The translations under genes were made by a program, and so were the position numbers. From an uncultured Rhizobiaceae group bacterium (GTDB lineage: Bacteria; Pseudomonadota; Alphaproteobacteria; Rhizobiales; Rhizobiaceae): a stretch of DNA of 64,000 nucleotides. How positions within the stretch are numbered: position 1 is the first letter of the stretch; every line of letters begins with the position of its first letter. Positions 1-10,323 of this stretch are shown here, piece after piece. The stretch spans positions 62,001 to 126,000 of the forward strand of contig CALHBJ010000011.1 of NCBI GenBank assembly GCA_937930845.1, read 5' to 3'. Below the pieces are notes generated by a model. The model was not told the origin of the DNA. It did not search any database and saw only the letters and a list, made by a program, of their open reading frames with translations.

Positions 1-1176
<1,176 letters not shown>

Positions 1177-1290
1177 ATTGACCTCACATGTGATTTGTTA
1201 GGGTACAGTACAGACTATCGGCCAACACGGCTTGCGGTAAGGCCAAAAGCCATCGAAAATGAAGGCCAATTTGGCAAAGGGCATGAGTAT

Positions 1291-2463
1291 ATGGTTACGA
1301 CAATTTCCGGCTTTGATCGCATCGGCGAAGAGAACGCATTCGCGGTGCTCGCCCGCGCCACCGAACTGGCATCCACAGGTATGGATGTCATTAATCTCGG
1401 CATCGGCCAGCCAGACTTTCCAACGCCCGAACATATTGTGGAAGCCGCCGTCAAGGCTTTGCGAGACGGCCACCATGGCTACACGCCGGCAACGGGGATT
1501 TTGCCCCTGCGCGAAGCCGTTGCCCGCCGCACCCTGGACACAACCGGTGTTGAAGTTTCACCCGAACGGGTGTGCATCATGCCCGGCGGCAAAGTCACCA
1601 TGTTTGCCGCCATTTTGATGATGGGTGAACCGGGCGCAGAAATAATGTATCCTGATCCCGGGTTCCCGATTTATCGTTCCATGATCGAATTCACTGGTGC
1701 CAAGCCCGTGCCAATTCCTGTGCGGGAAGAAAACGGATTTGCCTTTTCCGGCGAAGAAGCCCTGGCACTCGTCAATGAAAAAACCCGCCTGATTATCTTG
1801 AACTCACCCGCCAATCCCACAGGCGGTGTTACCCCTCGCCGCGAAGTTCAGACCCTCGTCGATGGGTTAGAGAAATATCCCGATGCGGTCATCCTGTCCG
1901 ACGAAATTTATGACGTGATGACCTATGACGGAGAAGAGCATGTATCCCTGCTGCAATTTCCCTCCATCCGCGACCGGTTGATCATCCTCAATGGCTGGTC
2001 AAAAACCTGGGCAATGACCGGCTGGAGAATGGGCTGGTCAATCTGGCCAGACTCGTTGTTTGAAAATGTGCGCAAACTGGCCGTCAATGCCTGGTCCTGT
2101 GTTAACGCGCCTGCCCAATATGCAGGCATTGCTGCAATCGACGGACCACAGGATGCGGTCGCTGATACGATGGCCGCTTTTGACCGTCGTCGGCAATTGG
2201 TGGTCGAACGGGCGAACCAGCTGGAGGGCGTCACCTGCGCCACGCCAAAGGGTGCATTTTACGCCTTCCCCAACATTGAAAAAACCGGATGGAAAGCCAA
2301 GGAACTGGCTTCATCCCTACTCGAAAACGAAGGGGTGGCAGTCATTGGCGGTCCGGATTTTGGCATATTGGGCGAAGGATTCATCCGCCTTTCCTATGCC
2401 AATTCCGAACAGAATATTTCAACCGCAATGGACCGGATTGAAGCTTTTCTCAAGAAAGGCTGA
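1291..2463 (+). CDS. pyridoxal-phosphate-dependent class I/II aminotransferase
   Basis: ORF 1195..2463; likely start at 1291 (MVTTISGFDRIGEENAF). Motifs NLGIGQPDF, NSPANPTGG, SDEIYD and NGWSKTWAMTGWRMGW (PLP lysine). Confidence 0.9.
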   Translation: MVTTISGFDRIGEENAFAVLARATELASTGMDVINLGIGQPDFPTPEHIVEAAVKALRDGHHGYTPATGILPLREAVARRTLDTTGVEVSPERVCIMPGGKVTMFAAILMMGEPGAEIMYPDPGFPIYRSMIEFTGAKPVPIPVREENGFAFSGEEALALVNEKTRLIILNSPANPTGGVTPRREVQTLVDGLEKYPDAVILSDEIYDVMTYDGEEHVSLLQFPSIRDRLIILNGWSKTWAMTGWRMGWSIWPDSLFENVRKLAVNAWSCVNAPAQYAGIAAIDGPQDAVADTMAAFDRRRQLVVERANQLEGVTCATPKGAFYAFPNIEKTGWKAKELASSLLENEGVAVIGGPDFGILGEGFIRLSYANSEQNISTAMDRIEAFLKKG

Positions 2464-2476
2464 GACCGGAACCCGG

Positions 2477-3490
2477 CTACGGCGTTTGCGAAACCCGACG
2501 CAATACCGGCAGGAACCGCGCACCGGCAGGTTCTGAATAACTGGCCCAAACAGCCGCCGCCACATCAAGCCAACGCGCTCTCTGGCGTTCGCTCAGGGCG
2601 TAAACTTCCCTGCCTGATGAAATCAGCTTGTTGCGATCCCCCCGCGCACGGCGTTTTGTTTCAAAGTCGGCCTGTTTCGCCGCCCTGGAAATCGATTGCG
2701 CCAATTGGGTGCGCAGCGCAGCAGGCAGGCCATCAAACCAGTCCGCGCGGGCAATCAGGCGATAGCCGCGATACCGGTAATTGGATTCCAAAGTGTATTT
2801 CAACTTCGCCGTGAATTCCTTTCGTGATGCCCCCGCCCAATCGGTAAAGACAGCATCTATTTCGTCCTTCTCAACAGCTGCGTTCAGCGCCTGGGACTCT
2901 GTGCGTTTGGGAACACCCCGCAACTCACTGGAAATCGCCAAATCATTGGGTGAACTGCTCACATCAATCTTCATGCCTGCCATGTCCTGAGGGTTGATAA
3001 CCCGCCGGGTCGTCACGGTTTGCACAAATCCGCGATGCAGATAAGACAGGCCACGCAGCCGGATTTCGCCAAGCTTTGTGTTCAAAACGTCCAGCTGGGC
3101 ATCTGCCGCAAAAGCTTCTGCTGCGCGAAAATGTTTAAAGGCAAATGGCAGTTGAAAGATTGAATAGGCAGGCACCTGGCGTGCAAGCGTGGCAAGTTCC
3201 GGCATCGCCATGAGAACCTTCTGATCCGCCAGTGCCTTGAGAATCTTCCGTTCACCAAATCGTTGCGGATCTGAAAGCAGTTGAATACAGGCCTTGCCCT
3301 GCATGTCTTCATCCACAACCCGTTTGATTTCCGCCAGCGCGGCCGTGCGCACCGGATTGGCCGAACCTGTCACAGAACCAATGGTAATCTGCATCTCATC
3401 GGCATCACACTTGGCCCATGCGGTTGATCCCAACACAAGACTGAAAATCATACAGCTGGAAAGCCGTGCAGAACTTCGAGACACATTCAC
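2477..3490 (-). CDS. TRAP-type solute-binding protein, DctP-like
   Basis: ORF 337 aa with signal peptide; DctP-like QLPFAF, GLSYLHRGFVQTVTTRRVINPQDMAGMKIDV. GTG start overlaps the modC stop by 4 nt. Confidence 0.7.
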   Translation of the reverse strand: MNVSRSSARLSSCMIFSLVLGSTAWAKCDADEMQITIGSVTGSANPVRTAALAEIKRVVDEDMQGKACIQLLSDPQRFGERKILKALADQKVLMAMPELATLARQVPAYSIFQLPFAFKHFRAAEAFAADAQLDVLNTKLGEIRLRGLSYLHRGFVQTVTTRRVINPQDMAGMKIDVSSSPNDLAISSELRGVPKRTESQALNAAVEKDEIDAVFTDWAGASRKEFTAKLKYTLESNYRYRGYRLIARADWFDGLPAALRTQLAQSISRAAKQADFETKRRARGDRNKLISSGREVYALSERQRARWLDVAAAVWASYSEPAGARFLPVLRRVSQTP

Positions 3491-4152
3491 TGGCCAGTCC
3501 TTTCCAAAGCATATTCATTTGGCGTTCGCTCAGCCACAACCCGCCCGGCATCCATAACGAAGACAAGATCGGCCAAACGTTTGATTTCGTCCTTATGGTG
3601 CGAAACATAAATAATGGGAACATCCGTATCGTCCCTTATACGTTCCAGATAAGGCAACACCTGATCTCGCCGCGGATCGTCAAGACCAGTGAGCGGTTCA
3701 TCCAGCAAAAGCATGGCCGGGTTGGACAGTAATGCTCTTCCAAGTGCCACCCGTTGAGCCTCCCCACCGGACAAAGTGAAGGGTCTTCGCTCCAGCAATC
3801 CGCCCAGGTCCAACAGTCCGATCACCGCATCCCAGGTCCAGTTTTTTTCCACACAACCATAGGCGAGATTGCGGGCCACATTCATGTGGGGAAACAGCAG
3901 GGCGTTTTGAAACACCACGCCCAGTTTTCTTTTATGCGTTGGCAAATTAATGCCAGAGGCTGGATCAAACAGCACAGTCTCACCGATCCGCACATGGCCT
4001 TCATCGGGCTGCCACAGCCCTGCAATTGCACGCAGGATGGAAGATTTTCCAGCACCCGAAGGACCAGCAAGCGCTGTCACACCAATACCGGCCTGAAAGT
4101 CCACATCGAGTACAAAACTGCCCACCGCTCCTTTTATTTTCACATCCAGCAT
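3487..4152 (-). CDS. modC: molybdate ABC transporter ATP-binding protein, short form without TOBE/Mop region
   Basis: Walker A GPSGAGKSS, signature LSGGEAQRVALGRAL, Walker B MLLLDEP; ModC-like LPTHKRKLGVVFQNALLFPHMNV; only 221 aa; follows modB. Confidence 0.85.
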   Translation of the reverse strand: MLDVKIKGAVGSFVLDVDFQAGIGVTALAGPSGAGKSSILRAIAGLWQPDEGHVRIGETVLFDPASGINLPTHKRKLGVVFQNALLFPHMNVARNLAYGCVEKNWTWDAVIGLLDLGGLLERRPFTLSGGEAQRVALGRALLSNPAMLLLDEPLTGLDDPRRDQVLPYLERIRDDTDVPIIYVSHHKDEIKRLADLVFVMDAGRVVAERTPNEYALERTGQ

Positions 4153-4156
4153 CGCG

Positions 4157-4852
4157 CTACGTTACCCGCTTTCGTTCCCAACGCCCCGCAAGGATTTCGG
4201 AAATCAATATCGCAACAAACGAAATGGCAATGGCGACACCAATCAAAACCAGTGCCGGACTGTCCCCAGCTGGCGATTGTAGCAAAGTGTAGATGGCCAA
4301 AGAGAGGGTTTGTGTTTCGCCAGGAATGTTTGAGACAAACGTGATGGTCGCACCAAATTCTCCCAAAGCCTTGGCAAAGCCCAATATCGTTCCCGCGATC
4401 ACCCCCGGCCAGGCCAAAGGCAAAGCGATGGTGAATAACCGCCGCAACCGGCTGGCACCCAGTGTGGCTGCCATCTCATCCAGCCCCGGTTCCTGTGCTT
4501 CAAAGGCCAACCGTATGGGACGCAAAATCAATGGAAAGGCCATAACAGCAGCAGCCAGCGCCGCCCCAAACCAGGTAAACGAGATACCAAGGCCCCAATT
4601 GTCGAGAACCGAACCAATGGCCCCGTTTTTGCCGAACACATTCAACAACACATATCCCGTGACCACCGGCGGCGTCACAAGCGGCATGTGAAAGAAAGCG
4701 CTGATGACTGCTTTGCCGCGCAGGCCAGGACGCGCCAGTAATTTTGCAACCAACAAAGCAGGAGGCAAAGACAATAAAACAGCCAGCCCGGCCACCTTCA
4801 GCGAAAGCAGCACGATCTCCCAAACAGCAGTATCGTTAAAGGCCTCAATCAC
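4157..4852 (-). CDS. modB: molybdate ABC transporter permease
   Basis: 231 aa membrane protein with EAA-type loop (AATLGASRLRRLFTIALPLAWPGVIAGTILGFAKALGEFGATITFVSNIPGETQTLSLAIY). Confidence 0.93.
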   Translation of the reverse strand: MIEAFNDTAVWEIVLLSLKVAGLAVLLSLPPALLVAKLLARPGLRGKAVISAFFHMPLVTPPVVTGYVLLNVFGKNGAIGSVLDNWGLGISFTWFGAALAAAVMAFPLILRPIRLAFEAQEPGLDEMAATLGASRLRRLFTIALPLAWPGVIAGTILGFAKALGEFGATITFVSNIPGETQTLSLAIYTLLQSPAGDSPALVLIGVAIAISFVAILISEILAGRWERKRVT

Positions 4853-4858
4853 GCCGGT

Positions 4859-5623
4859 CTACTTTTGTTGCGATGCGGAGAACCCGGCACCGGTGAGGAT
4901 TTGTTGTGCCTTAGGTGTCAGCAAAAAGGCGATGAATTGGTTGGCTTCCAGCTTCGCCTGCGGTGTGACCGACACAAAATAGCGGATCGGCGAATGGCTT
5001 TCAGAAGGAAACCGCCAGGCAATTTTCGTGCGCGGCTCGACCAAAACGTCGGACCCATAAACGATTGCGGCCGCCACCTCACCCAGTGCCAATTGGCGCA
5101 AAGTGACCCGAACGTTCTCACCGTAAACCGCCTGTTTTTGTGCCGCTTCCCACCAGCCCAGATGTTGCAAGGCCTGTTTGCCATAGCGGCCTGCCGGGAT
5201 GGCAACAGGCTCTGCCATGGCAAACCGTGACCGGGTCACCAATGCCTTGGCATCCGCCCAGTTCTCAACCTCATTGCGCACGGCAATCACCAATTCATTG
5301 CCAGCAAACGCCTGGCGTGAATCAGCCGACACCAATTGTCTTTCTTCCAGCCAGTTGATCCATGCAAGGTCCGCGGAAATAAAGATATCCGCCGGAGCCC
5401 CCGCCTCCAATTGCCGGGCCAATTGCGCGGTGCCCGCAAAAGATAGATTTAATTCGATGCCTGTTTCGTTGGTAAAATCGGTTGCCAATTGCGGCATGAC
5501 ATTGGTCATGCTGGCGGGCACGAATGCCAAAAGTTTGCCAGACGCCTCAGCCAGCCCGGCCCAAAGCCAGATGAAGGCTAGTCCGCATTTGGCCCACACG
5601 CCTGGCAACAGGATGCGCATCAC
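4859..5623 (-). CDS. modA: molybdate ABC transporter substrate-binding protein
   Basis: ModA-like: FAGTAQLARQLEAGAPADIFISADLAWINWLEE, GEVAAAIVYGSDV; signal peptide. Confidence 0.92.
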   Translation of the reverse strand: MMRILLPGVWAKCGLAFIWLWAGLAEASGKLLAFVPASMTNVMPQLATDFTNETGIELNLSFAGTAQLARQLEAGAPADIFISADLAWINWLEERQLVSADSRQAFAGNELVIAVRNEVENWADAKALVTRSRFAMAEPVAIPAGRYGKQALQHLGWWEAAQKQAVYGENVRVTLRQLALGEVAAAIVYGSDVLVEPRTKIAWRFPSESHSPIRYFVSVTPQAKLEANQFIAFLLTPKAQQILTGAGFSASQQK

Positions 5624-5625
5624 AC

Positions 5626-6285
5626 TTATCCCAGCGCTGCCGCAGCAGATGCGATTTCACTGATCCCATCCCAGTCGCCCGATTCAATCAATCCAGCAGG
5701 CGCAACCCACGAACCGCCAACACAAATCACATTATCAAGCGCCAGATAGTCAGGGGCTTTTTCTGCATTCAAGCCACCCGTTGGGCAAAAGCGAACATCA
5801 GGAAAGACCGCCGACATGGCTTTCAGATAATCTTTGCCACCCGCCTGTTCGGCTGGAAAAAATTTCAGATATTCATAACCTTCAACCAACAATCCCATGG
5901 CCTCACTGGGCGTTGCCACGCCCGGCAAAAGCGGGATGTCCGATTTGCGGTTGGCATCCATCAGCGGCTGGGTAACGCCCGGCGACACTACAAATTGCGA
6001 CCCCGCATCCACCGCTGCATTGAATGTTTGCGGGGTGAGCGCTGTACCTGCACCCACGATTGCACCCTCCACCTGGCGGGCCACTGCCGCGATACAGTCC
6101 AGCGCCTGGGCGGTGCGCATGGTAATTTCAATCACCGGCAACCCGCCCGCCACAAGCGCACGGCTGGTCAATACCGCCTGATCAACATCGGTGAACTGAA
6201 GAACAGCAACGACTGGAGACAGCCCAAGAATTTCAGACAGTCTTTCACTTTTAGATTTCATGGATTTATTCGCCGCTGGCCTCAT
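5626..6285 (-). CDS. eda: bifunctional KHG/KDPG aldolase
   Basis: ILGLSPVVAVLQF, GGLPVIEITMRT, VGAGTALT, LKFFPAEQAGG, RFCPTGGLNAEKAPDYLAL: class I KDPG aldolase motifs. Confidence 0.93.
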   Translation of the reverse strand: MRPAANKSMKSKSERLSEILGLSPVVAVLQFTDVDQAVLTSRALVAGGLPVIEITMRTAQALDCIAAVARQVEGAIVGAGTALTPQTFNAAVDAGSQFVVSPGVTQPLMDANRKSDIPLLPGVATPSEAMGLLVEGYEYLKFFPAEQAGGKDYLKAMSAVFPDVRFCPTGGLNAEKAPDYLALDNVICVGGSWVAPAGLIESGDWDGISEIASAAAALG

Positions 6286-6297
6286 CTGAAACCGTTT

Positions 6298-6795
6298 TTA
6301 TGCCATGTGCCGGGAAATTGAAAGCAGGCGGGCACGCAGATATTTTTCAACCCGGCAAATCACCACGTGCCCCCTTCCCAGTGAGCTTTTGGCTGTGCCA
6401 ACAATCCCATGTCGCCCGGATTTGATTTTTCCGCCAAGTAATTTGCGCCACCGTGCCGAACGCCCTTCCAGCAAATTCATCTCAGCCTGTCCCAATATCC
6501 CGTTTTCTTTCAGCAGATGATCGCGCTGGAACTGGCGCACCACCCGGTCTGTGATCAGCCCAAACAATCCGTCAGCCAACAACATATAGCCCCTGCCACT
6601 CAACAGGCGTTGGGCAAGCCGCACATCGTTGCCCCGGTCACCAAATTGCAATTGGTCGGCTTCACGCCCGCTGGCGATTGGAAGGGCCGTTTGCCCCTTC
6701 AACTCAACTTCAGCCGAGGCAAACAAAGTGGCGGGTGGAAAATCAAGTCTCTTTGCAATGCGCAGGATCGCGGCACGGGCGATGGATTCAAACAT
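6298..6795 (-). CDS. peptidoglycan-binding-domain protein, unknown function
   Basis: LQFGDRGNDVRLAQRLLSGRGYMLLADGLFGLITDRVVRQFQRDHLLKENGILGQAEMNLL matches PG_binding_1. Likely ATG at 6795, after GAGGAG. Confidence 0.65.
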   Translation of the reverse strand: MFESIARAAILRIAKRLDFPPATLFASAEVELKGQTALPIASGREADQLQFGDRGNDVRLAQRLLSGRGYMLLADGLFGLITDRVVRQFQRDHLLKENGILGQAEMNLLEGRSARWRKLLGGKIKSGRHGIVGTAKSSLGRGHVVICRVEKYLRARLLSISRHMA

Positions 6796-6801
6796 AAAAA
6801 A

Positions 6802-6830
6802 ATGCTCCTCGGTCAAGAACCGGGGAGCAT
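6802..6830 (-). terminator. rho-independent-type hairpin downstream of mmsA
   Basis: Reverse strand ATGCTCCCCGG-TTCTTGA-CCGAGGAGCAT followed by TTTTTTT. Confidence 0.7.
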
Positions 6831-6890
6831 CTTCACTTGATCATTCCTGGCGGGGATAAGCCGCCTTGGGATGGGCAATAGATTGCGCGA

Positions 6891-8390
6891 TCAGCCCATG
6901 GTGGGAATGGAGAATTCCGCCCCATCCTTGATCCCCGACGGCCAGCGGGACGTGATCGTCTTCGTGCGCGTATAGAAACGGAAGGCATCGGGACCATGTT
7001 GATTGAGATCGCCAAATCCTGACCGCTTCCAGCCACCAAATGTATAATAGGCCAGCGGCACAGGAATAGGCACATTCACACCCACCATCCCGATATTGAT
7101 CCGGCTTGAAAAATCCCGTGCTGCATCACCGTCGCGCGTGAATATGGCAACTCCATTGCCGTATTCATGGCTCATCGCCAGATCAAGACCATCTTCATAG
7201 TCCTTGGCGCGAACAACCGAAAGAACCGGGCCAAATATTTCTTCCTTATAGATCGACATATCGCGGGTCACATTGTCGAACAGACAGGCCCCCATGAAGA
7301 AGCCATCTTCATAGCCCTGCATGGAAAAGTCACGTCCATCGACCACCAGTTTAGCACCTTCAGATACGCCCGCATCCACATAGCCTTTCACACGTGTATG
7401 GGCCTCTTTGGTCACGAGAGGACCAAAGTCTGCATCGTCGCCCGCCGTGTAGGGGGCAATCTTGAGATTTTCCACCCGCGGTGTGAGTTTGGCCATGAGG
7501 CGGTCAGCCGTGTCTTCGCCCACGGGAACGGCCACAGATACAGCCATGCAACGCTCGCCGGCAGCGCCATATCCGGCACCGATAAGCGCATCAACCGCCT
7601 GGTCCATATCCGCGTCCGGCATGATGATCATGTGGTTTTTGGCACCGCCAAAACACTGAACCCGCTTTCCATTGGCGCACCCGCGCGTATAAACATATTC
7701 CGCAATCGGCGTGGAACCCACAAAACCGATCGCCATGATGTCTTCATGGTCCAGCAAGCCATCAACCGCTTCCTTGTCGCCATGCACAACATTGAGAACG
7801 CCGTCTGGCAGGCCCGCTTCGCTCATCAGTTCTGCCAGCATCAGCGGCACCGACGGATCGCGCTCCGATGGTTTGAGAATAAACGCATTGCCGCACACGA
7901 TGGCCGGGCAAAATTTCCACATGGGGATCATGGCTGGAAAGTTAAATGGTGTTATCCCCGCAACCACGCCAAGCGGCTGACGCACCGAATGCATATCGAT
8001 ACCCGGCCCCGCACCTTCGGAGAATTCGCCCTTAAGCAGATGCGGCGCACCGATGCAGAATTCAGCCACTTCGAGGCCACGAATAATATCGCCTTTCGCA
8101 TCAGGAATTGTCTTGCCATGTTCCCGCGAAAGCGCTTCTGCCAGCTTGTCCATATCCCGGTGCAGCAGATCGACGAATTTCATCATCACCCGCGCCCGCT
8201 TTTGCGGATTTTGCGCAGCCCAACTGGGTTGGGCGGCTTTCGCGTTTTCAATCGCGGCATTGAGTTCATCGCCGGACGCCAGTGGCACCTGGGCTTCAAC
8301 TTCGCCGGTCGCTGGATTGTAAACATCTGACGAACGTCCAGATGTTCCAGACACACGTTTGCCGCCGATGTAATGGGGAATTTCGTTCAT
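6891..8390 (-). CDS. mmsA: CoA-acylating methylmalonate-semialdehyde dehydrogenase
   Basis: 499 aa; HYIGGKRVSGTSGR, LGVVAGITPFNFPAMIPMWKFCPAIVCGN, FGGAKNHMIIMPDAD, GERCMAVSVAV, PVPLAYYTFGGWKRSGFGDLNQHG. Confidence 0.95.
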   Translation of the reverse strand: MNEIPHYIGGKRVSGTSGRSSDVYNPATGEVEAQVPLASGDELNAAIENAKAAQPSWAAQNPQKRARVMMKFVDLLHRDMDKLAEALSREHGKTIPDAKGDIIRGLEVAEFCIGAPHLLKGEFSEGAGPGIDMHSVRQPLGVVAGITPFNFPAMIPMWKFCPAIVCGNAFILKPSERDPSVPLMLAELMSEAGLPDGVLNVVHGDKEAVDGLLDHEDIMAIGFVGSTPIAEYVYTRGCANGKRVQCFGGAKNHMIIMPDADMDQAVDALIGAGYGAAGERCMAVSVAVPVGEDTADRLMAKLTPRVENLKIAPYTAGDDADFGPLVTKEAHTRVKGYVDAGVSEGAKLVVDGRDFSMQGYEDGFFMGACLFDNVTRDMSIYKEEIFGPVLSVVRAKDYEDGLDLAMSHEYGNGVAIFTRDGDAARDFSSRINIGMVGVNVPIPVPLAYYTFGGWKRSGFGDLNQHGPDAFRFYTRTKTITSRWPSGIKDGAEFSIPTMG

Positions 8391-8496
8391 GGATATGATC
8401 TCCGCAGGTACTCTGTTTCTAGCCAGTTCTAGGACAGCTTAGATCGTTTCGAAAGGGAGCCAGCGAAGAAAGCCACAATGGGACACCGAAAATCGA

Positions 8497-9384
8497 TCAG
8501 AGACCGTCCACCGGCACTTTTAGATATCGATTGCCCTTCTCATCGGGCTCCGGCAGATCCCCGGCACGCATATTGACCTGCACACTGGGGATAATCAGCT
8601 TCGGCATGGAAAGTTGCGCATCGCGCTCGGTGCGCATTTTGACATATTCAGCTTCACCGATCCCATCATGCACATGAATATTGTTGGCCCGTTGATCACC
8701 AACAGTGGTTTCCCAGGCAATATCACGCCCTCCGGGTCCATAATCATGACAGATGAACATGCGCATTTTTTCCGGCAGGCTCAGAACCTTTTTGATGGAC
8801 CGGAAAAGCATTGTCGCGTCACCACCGGGGAAGTCACACCGCGCCGACCCGCCATCGGGCATGAACAGCGTATCGCCTACAATCACGGCATCACCCACCA
8901 CATGGGCCATGCAGGCAGGCGTGTGGCCCGGCGTGGCTATGACAAACCCATCCAGCCCGCCAATTTTATAAGTGTCGCCGTCTTCAAACAGGGCGTCAAA
9001 CTGGCTGCCATCGCGCTGGAATTCGGTGCCCTCATTGAAAATCTTGCCGAAGATATCCTGAACCTCAACAACCCTGGCACCGATACCCAGCTTGCCGCCC
9101 AATTTTTCCTGTAAATAGGGCGCAGCAGACAAATGATCCGCATGCACATGGGTTTCAATAATCCACTGCACATCAAGATTGTTCTCCAGCACATAAGCAG
9201 CCAGAGCATCGGCAGATTTTTTCGACGTGCGACCCGATGAGAAATCAAAATCCAGAACACTGTCATACAGGGCACAGGCACTGGAATTTGGATCTTTGAC
9301 ACAATAGGAAATGGTGCTGGTGTCCGGATCGAAGAAACCGGTCACCACAGGGACTTGATCCATATTCACAGGATAGTTCTGCAT
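8497..9384 (-). CDS. blh: MBL-fold hydrolase, Blh/persulfide-dioxygenase-like
   Basis: HVHADHLSAAPYL (HxHxDH), TPGHTPACMAH, FMPDGGSARCDFPGGDA, HDYGPGGR; located with YeeE/YedE and an ArsR regulator, as in bigR operons. Confidence 0.85.
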   Translation of the reverse strand: MQNYPVNMDQVPVVTGFFDPDTSTISYCVKDPNSSACALYDSVLDFDFSSGRTSKKSADALAAYVLENNLDVQWIIETHVHADHLSAAPYLQEKLGGKLGIGARVVEVQDIFGKIFNEGTEFQRDGSQFDALFEDGDTYKIGGLDGFVIATPGHTPACMAHVVGDAVIVGDTLFMPDGGSARCDFPGGDATMLFRSIKKVLSLPEKMRMFICHDYGPGGRDIAWETTVGDQRANNIHVHDGIGEAEYVKMRTERDAQLSMPKLIIPSVQVNMRAGDLPEPDEKGNRYLKVPVDGL

Positions 9385-9393
9385 TTCATTCTC

Positions 9394-9819
9394 CTAAGCT
9401 GCACCAGTACGCAGCAAGGGTGCCATTCTCCCGGCCCACATGCCAATCAATAAAGCTGGCAAAAACGCGAGAATGCCGGTGGACATCAGCGGCAACGCCG
9501 TGAACGCCGGACCAGGGCAAAAACCTCCCAGCCCCCAACCCACGCCAAACAACGCAGCACCGGTGAGCATCTGTCCGTCCACATCGTTTTTAGTAGGCAG
9601 ATGAAATACATCACTCAACACGGGAGATGGGCGTTTAAGAACGTAAGAATAACCGACAAAACTGGTCAAAACGGCACCGCCCATCACGAAAGCGAGGCTG
9701 GGATCCCAGGCTCCAAACAGGTCCAGAAAATTCAGCACCTTGGCCGGGTCACTCATACCGGAAACGACAAGCCCGACACCGAACATCAAGCCGCATAAAA
9801 AACCTGCCAGCGTTTTCAT
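9394..9819 (-). CDS. YeeE/YedE-type sulfur transport membrane protein (PmpB-like half)
   Basis: MKTLAGFLCGLMFGVGLVVSGMSDPAKVLNFLDLFGAWDPSLAFVMGGA...GVGWGLGGFCPGPA; internal ATG at 9819 preferred over the ORF start at 9951. Confidence 0.85.
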   Translation of the reverse strand: MKTLAGFLCGLMFGVGLVVSGMSDPAKVLNFLDLFGAWDPSLAFVMGGAVLTSFVGYSYVLKRPSPVLSDVFHLPTKNDVDGQMLTGAALFGVGWGLGGFCPGPAFTALPLMSTGILAFLPALLIGMWAGRMAPLLRTGAA

Positions 9820-10265
9820 GTGCCTGCTCCCACAAGTAGATGACGGGTGATGTAGACCGTCAAAATTGCCGTCACCATGAAAGTGCATGTGGCGACGATT
9901 GACCTGGTCGACAAACGCGACATGCCACACACTCCGTGGCCGGATGTGCACCCTCCACCAAGAACCGCACCAAAGCCGGTAATAAGACCCGCAATAACCA
10001 TCAGCCCCACATTGGACGATACCGTTTGTTGAACGGGCTGGCCGCTCACCAACGGAACAAGTAACGGTGCCAACAAGAGGCCTGCCAGAAATGCGATACG
10101 CCAGGACAGCTCACCGGCATCCAGCTTTTGAGTCCATGGCGGCAATACCGAGACTCCAATTCCGCTGATACCAGCGATACGGCCATTGATCGCCATCAGC
10201 AGCACAGCCGAAAGCCCAATCAATATGCCACCCAGGGTCGAGGCAAGAGGCGTGAATTCAGTCAT
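9816..10265 (-). CDS. YeeE/YedE-type sulfur transport membrane protein (PmpA-like half)
   Basis: GGILIGLSAVLLMAINGRIAGISGI, TGFGAVLGGGCTSGHGVCGMSRLSTRSIVATCTFM. Confidence 0.87.
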   Translation of the reverse strand: MTEFTPLASTLGGILIGLSAVLLMAINGRIAGISGIGVSVLPPWTQKLDAGELSWRIAFLAGLLLAPLLVPLVSGQPVQQTVSSNVGLMVIAGLITGFGAVLGGGCTSGHGVCGMSRLSTRSIVATCTFMVTAILTVYITRHLLVGAGT

Positions 10266-10299
10266 TGGCCATTTCCAAGATTTGCTCTGGTCAAAACAT

Positions 10300-10315
10300 A
10301 TTAGAAATTGCTAAT
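10300..10315. promoter_or_regulatory. candidate BigR/ArsR operator
   Basis: ATTAG-AAATTG-CTAAT inverted repeat located 9 nt before the ATG of the ArsR regulator, in the divergent gap with the yeeE genes. Confidence 0.6.
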
Positions 10316-10323
10316 TTATCAAT

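Noticed and set aside
3487-4152. modC as a pseudogene
   Set aside because: All ATPase motifs intact and the stop is coupled to the next start, so a natural short form is more likely.
7167-8330. 387-aa ORF on + strand
   Set aside because: Lies antisense to mmsA, whose protein motifs are unambiguous; composition typical of a shadow ORF.
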